This document shows positions 4,725-5,607 of a DNA stretch of 5,607 bases, in pieces; position 1 is the stretch's first letter, and each line of letters begins with the position of its first letter. A program made the position numbers and the translations under genes. This DNA comes from Armatimonadota bacterium (GTDB taxonomy: Bacteria; Sysuimicrobiota; Sysuimicrobiia; Sysuimicrobiales; JACQTN01). Below the pieces are notes generated by a model. It worked only from the letters and a program-made list of their open reading frames with translations. It did no database searches and was not told the origin of the DNA. The stretch is from NCBI GenBank assembly GCA_016210785.1, contig JACQTN010000226.1, positions 1 to 5,607 on the forward strand. The letters are read 5' to 3'.

Positions 4725-5607
4725 ATGGGCGCGAAATCCCGTCCGAAGGACCGCGTGCCGCTGCCGCCGCGGGACGCCAGGGTTTACACGACCGCCTGCG
4801 ATTACTGCATCGTCGGATGTGGCTACAAAGCCTTTGTGTGGCCCGTGGGCCTCGAGGGGAGGTCTCGCGCTGGGCAGAACGCGCTGGGGCTTGATTTCCC
4901 GACACGGCTGCTCCAGGGGTGGATCAGTCCCAACCAGCACAACATCGTGCAGGTGGACGGGCGCAAGCATCACGTCGTCGTGATCCCGGATCCCGCGGCC
5001 ACCGTCGTCAACCGCCAGGGCAATCACAGCATCCGCGGAGGAACCCTGGCGCTCAAGTGCTTCAATGCCGAGGGCCCCACACAGGACCGGTTGCAGCAGC
5101 CCCTGATCCGCATCGGGGGGGCACTGCGGCCCGTCTCCTGGGACACTGCACTGGACGTGATGGCCGAGGTATCCAGGCACGTGCTGCGCAGGTACGGTGA
5201 AGCGGCGTGGGCGATGAAGACCTATTCCTACCAGTACTTCGAGAACACGTACGCGATTTCCAAACTCGCCTTCAGGGCCATCGGCACCCCGGCCTACTCG
5301 CCCCACGACAAGCCAGGCGCGGGGGCGGATACCGCGGGGCTCGACGACAGCGGCATCGAGGCCTTCAGCGCTTCCTATGAGGACTGGTCTCTGGCCGATG
5401 TTATCTTCATCTCCGGCACCGACCCCTACGAGACCAAGACCGTCATCTTCACGGAATGGATGATGAAGGGCAATCGGCCCAAGCTCATCCTCGCCTTGCC
5501 CCGCAAGACGGCGGGGGTGGCCTACGCCGAGGCCAACGGCGGGCTGTTTCTCCCGGTGATACCGGGCACGGATACGATCCTGCACCTCGCCATCGCCCGG
5601 GTGATCC
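4725..5607 (+). CDS. aioA: Arsenite oxidase-type molybdopterin catalytic subunit (AioA-like), 5' part
   Basis: Frame open from ATG 4725 to the window edge, 294 complete codons of an expected 800 or more. GGAGG lies seven bases upstream. No signal peptide, as expected: AioA is exported with the Tat-bearing AioB. Residues 25-37 CDYCIVGCGYKAF give C-x2-C-x3-C, and Ser102 in NHSIRGG lies 69 residues on, matching the 3Fe-4S cluster of AioA, where Ser replaces the fourth Cys. Further family marks are W139-D140 (VSWDTALD), YEDWSLADVIFISGTDPYE and PGTDTILHLAIARV. It belongs to the DMSO reductase superfamily with a bis-molybdopterin Mo centre, oxidising arsenite to arsenate in known AioA. The segment H194 to D202 aligns without gaps to the A. 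faecalis segment holding His195, Ala199 and Glu203, as I recall it: His is kept, Ala is Gly198, Glu is Asp202. A later lysine-rich insertion of A. faecalis is absent. It is therefore a divergent Aio clade or a sister such as IdrA. Confidence 0.85.
   Translation, partial: MGAKSRPKDRVPLPPRDARVYTTACDYCIVGCGYKAFVWPVGLEGRSRAGQNALGLDFPTRLLQGWISPNQHNIVQVDGRKHHVVVIPDPAATVVNRQGNHSIRGGTLALKCFNAEGPTQDRLQQPLIRIGGALRPVSWDTALDVMAEVSRHVLRRYGEAAWAMKTYSYQYFENTYAISKLAFRAIGTPAYSPHDKPGAGADTAGLDDSGIEAFSASYEDWSLADVIFISGTDPYETKTVIFTEWMMKGNRPKLILALPRKTAGVAYAEANGGLFLPVIPGTDTILHLAIARVI

Noticed and set aside
4662..5585. Minus-strand open frame of 307 codons opposite aioA
   Set aside because: It is entirely antisense to a clearly recognised molybdopterin enzyme and its translation has no recognisable domain.

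Overview
The window comes from a GC-rich bacterium (roughly 60-65% GC by eye, strong G/C bias at third codon positions, Shine-Dalgarno leaders). I cannot assign a phylum from it. A Tat-exported Rieske/molybdopterin oxidoreductase, a cupredoxin and a UGA-encoded selenoprotein point to a metabolically versatile environmental lineage that uses molybdenum, copper and selenium in redox chemistry. The encoded Sec-insertion machinery should lie elsewhere in the genome.

Left half, minus strand (reading from 2220 down to 1): a DsrE-like small protein, a very small two-finger C2H2 zinc-finger protein, and a GrdB/PrdB-family selenoprotein. The selenoprotein frame runs from 1506 to 496 through an in-frame TGA at 865-867. 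A consensus-like bacterial SECIS hairpin follows the TGA. Beyond it, a near-perfect sigma70 promoter (TTGACA, 17 bp, TATAAG) drives a roughly 295-nt leader and the first 43 codons of a probable nitrite/sulfite reductase, cut by the window edge.

Centre: a Crp/Fnr-family regulator on the plus strand is divergent from the dsrE gene. The gap between them holds a 5-4-5 inverted repeat (GTCGC-N4-GCGAC). It sits at -41.5 of a candidate dsrE promoter and inside the spacer of a candidate crp promoter, suggesting one site that activates one side and represses the other.

Right half, plus strand: a membrane-anchored or secreted type 1 copper protein (cupredoxin), then a Tat-exported Rieske subunit (AioB-like), then the first 294 codons of a molybdopterin catalytic subunit (AioA-like). 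The simplest reading is a periplasmic arsenite oxidase: arsenite is oxidised at the Mo centre, electrons pass through the 3Fe-4S cluster to the Rieske cluster and then to the cupredoxin. The catalytic subunit departs from the textbook arsenite oxidase in the substrate-pocket segment, so a related substrate (for example in the iodate reductase IdrA group) is not excluded.

The strongest unusual signal is the selenoprotein with its SECIS, embedded with a eukaryote-pattern C2H2 mini-protein and a DsrE protein opposite a Crp/Fnr regulator.
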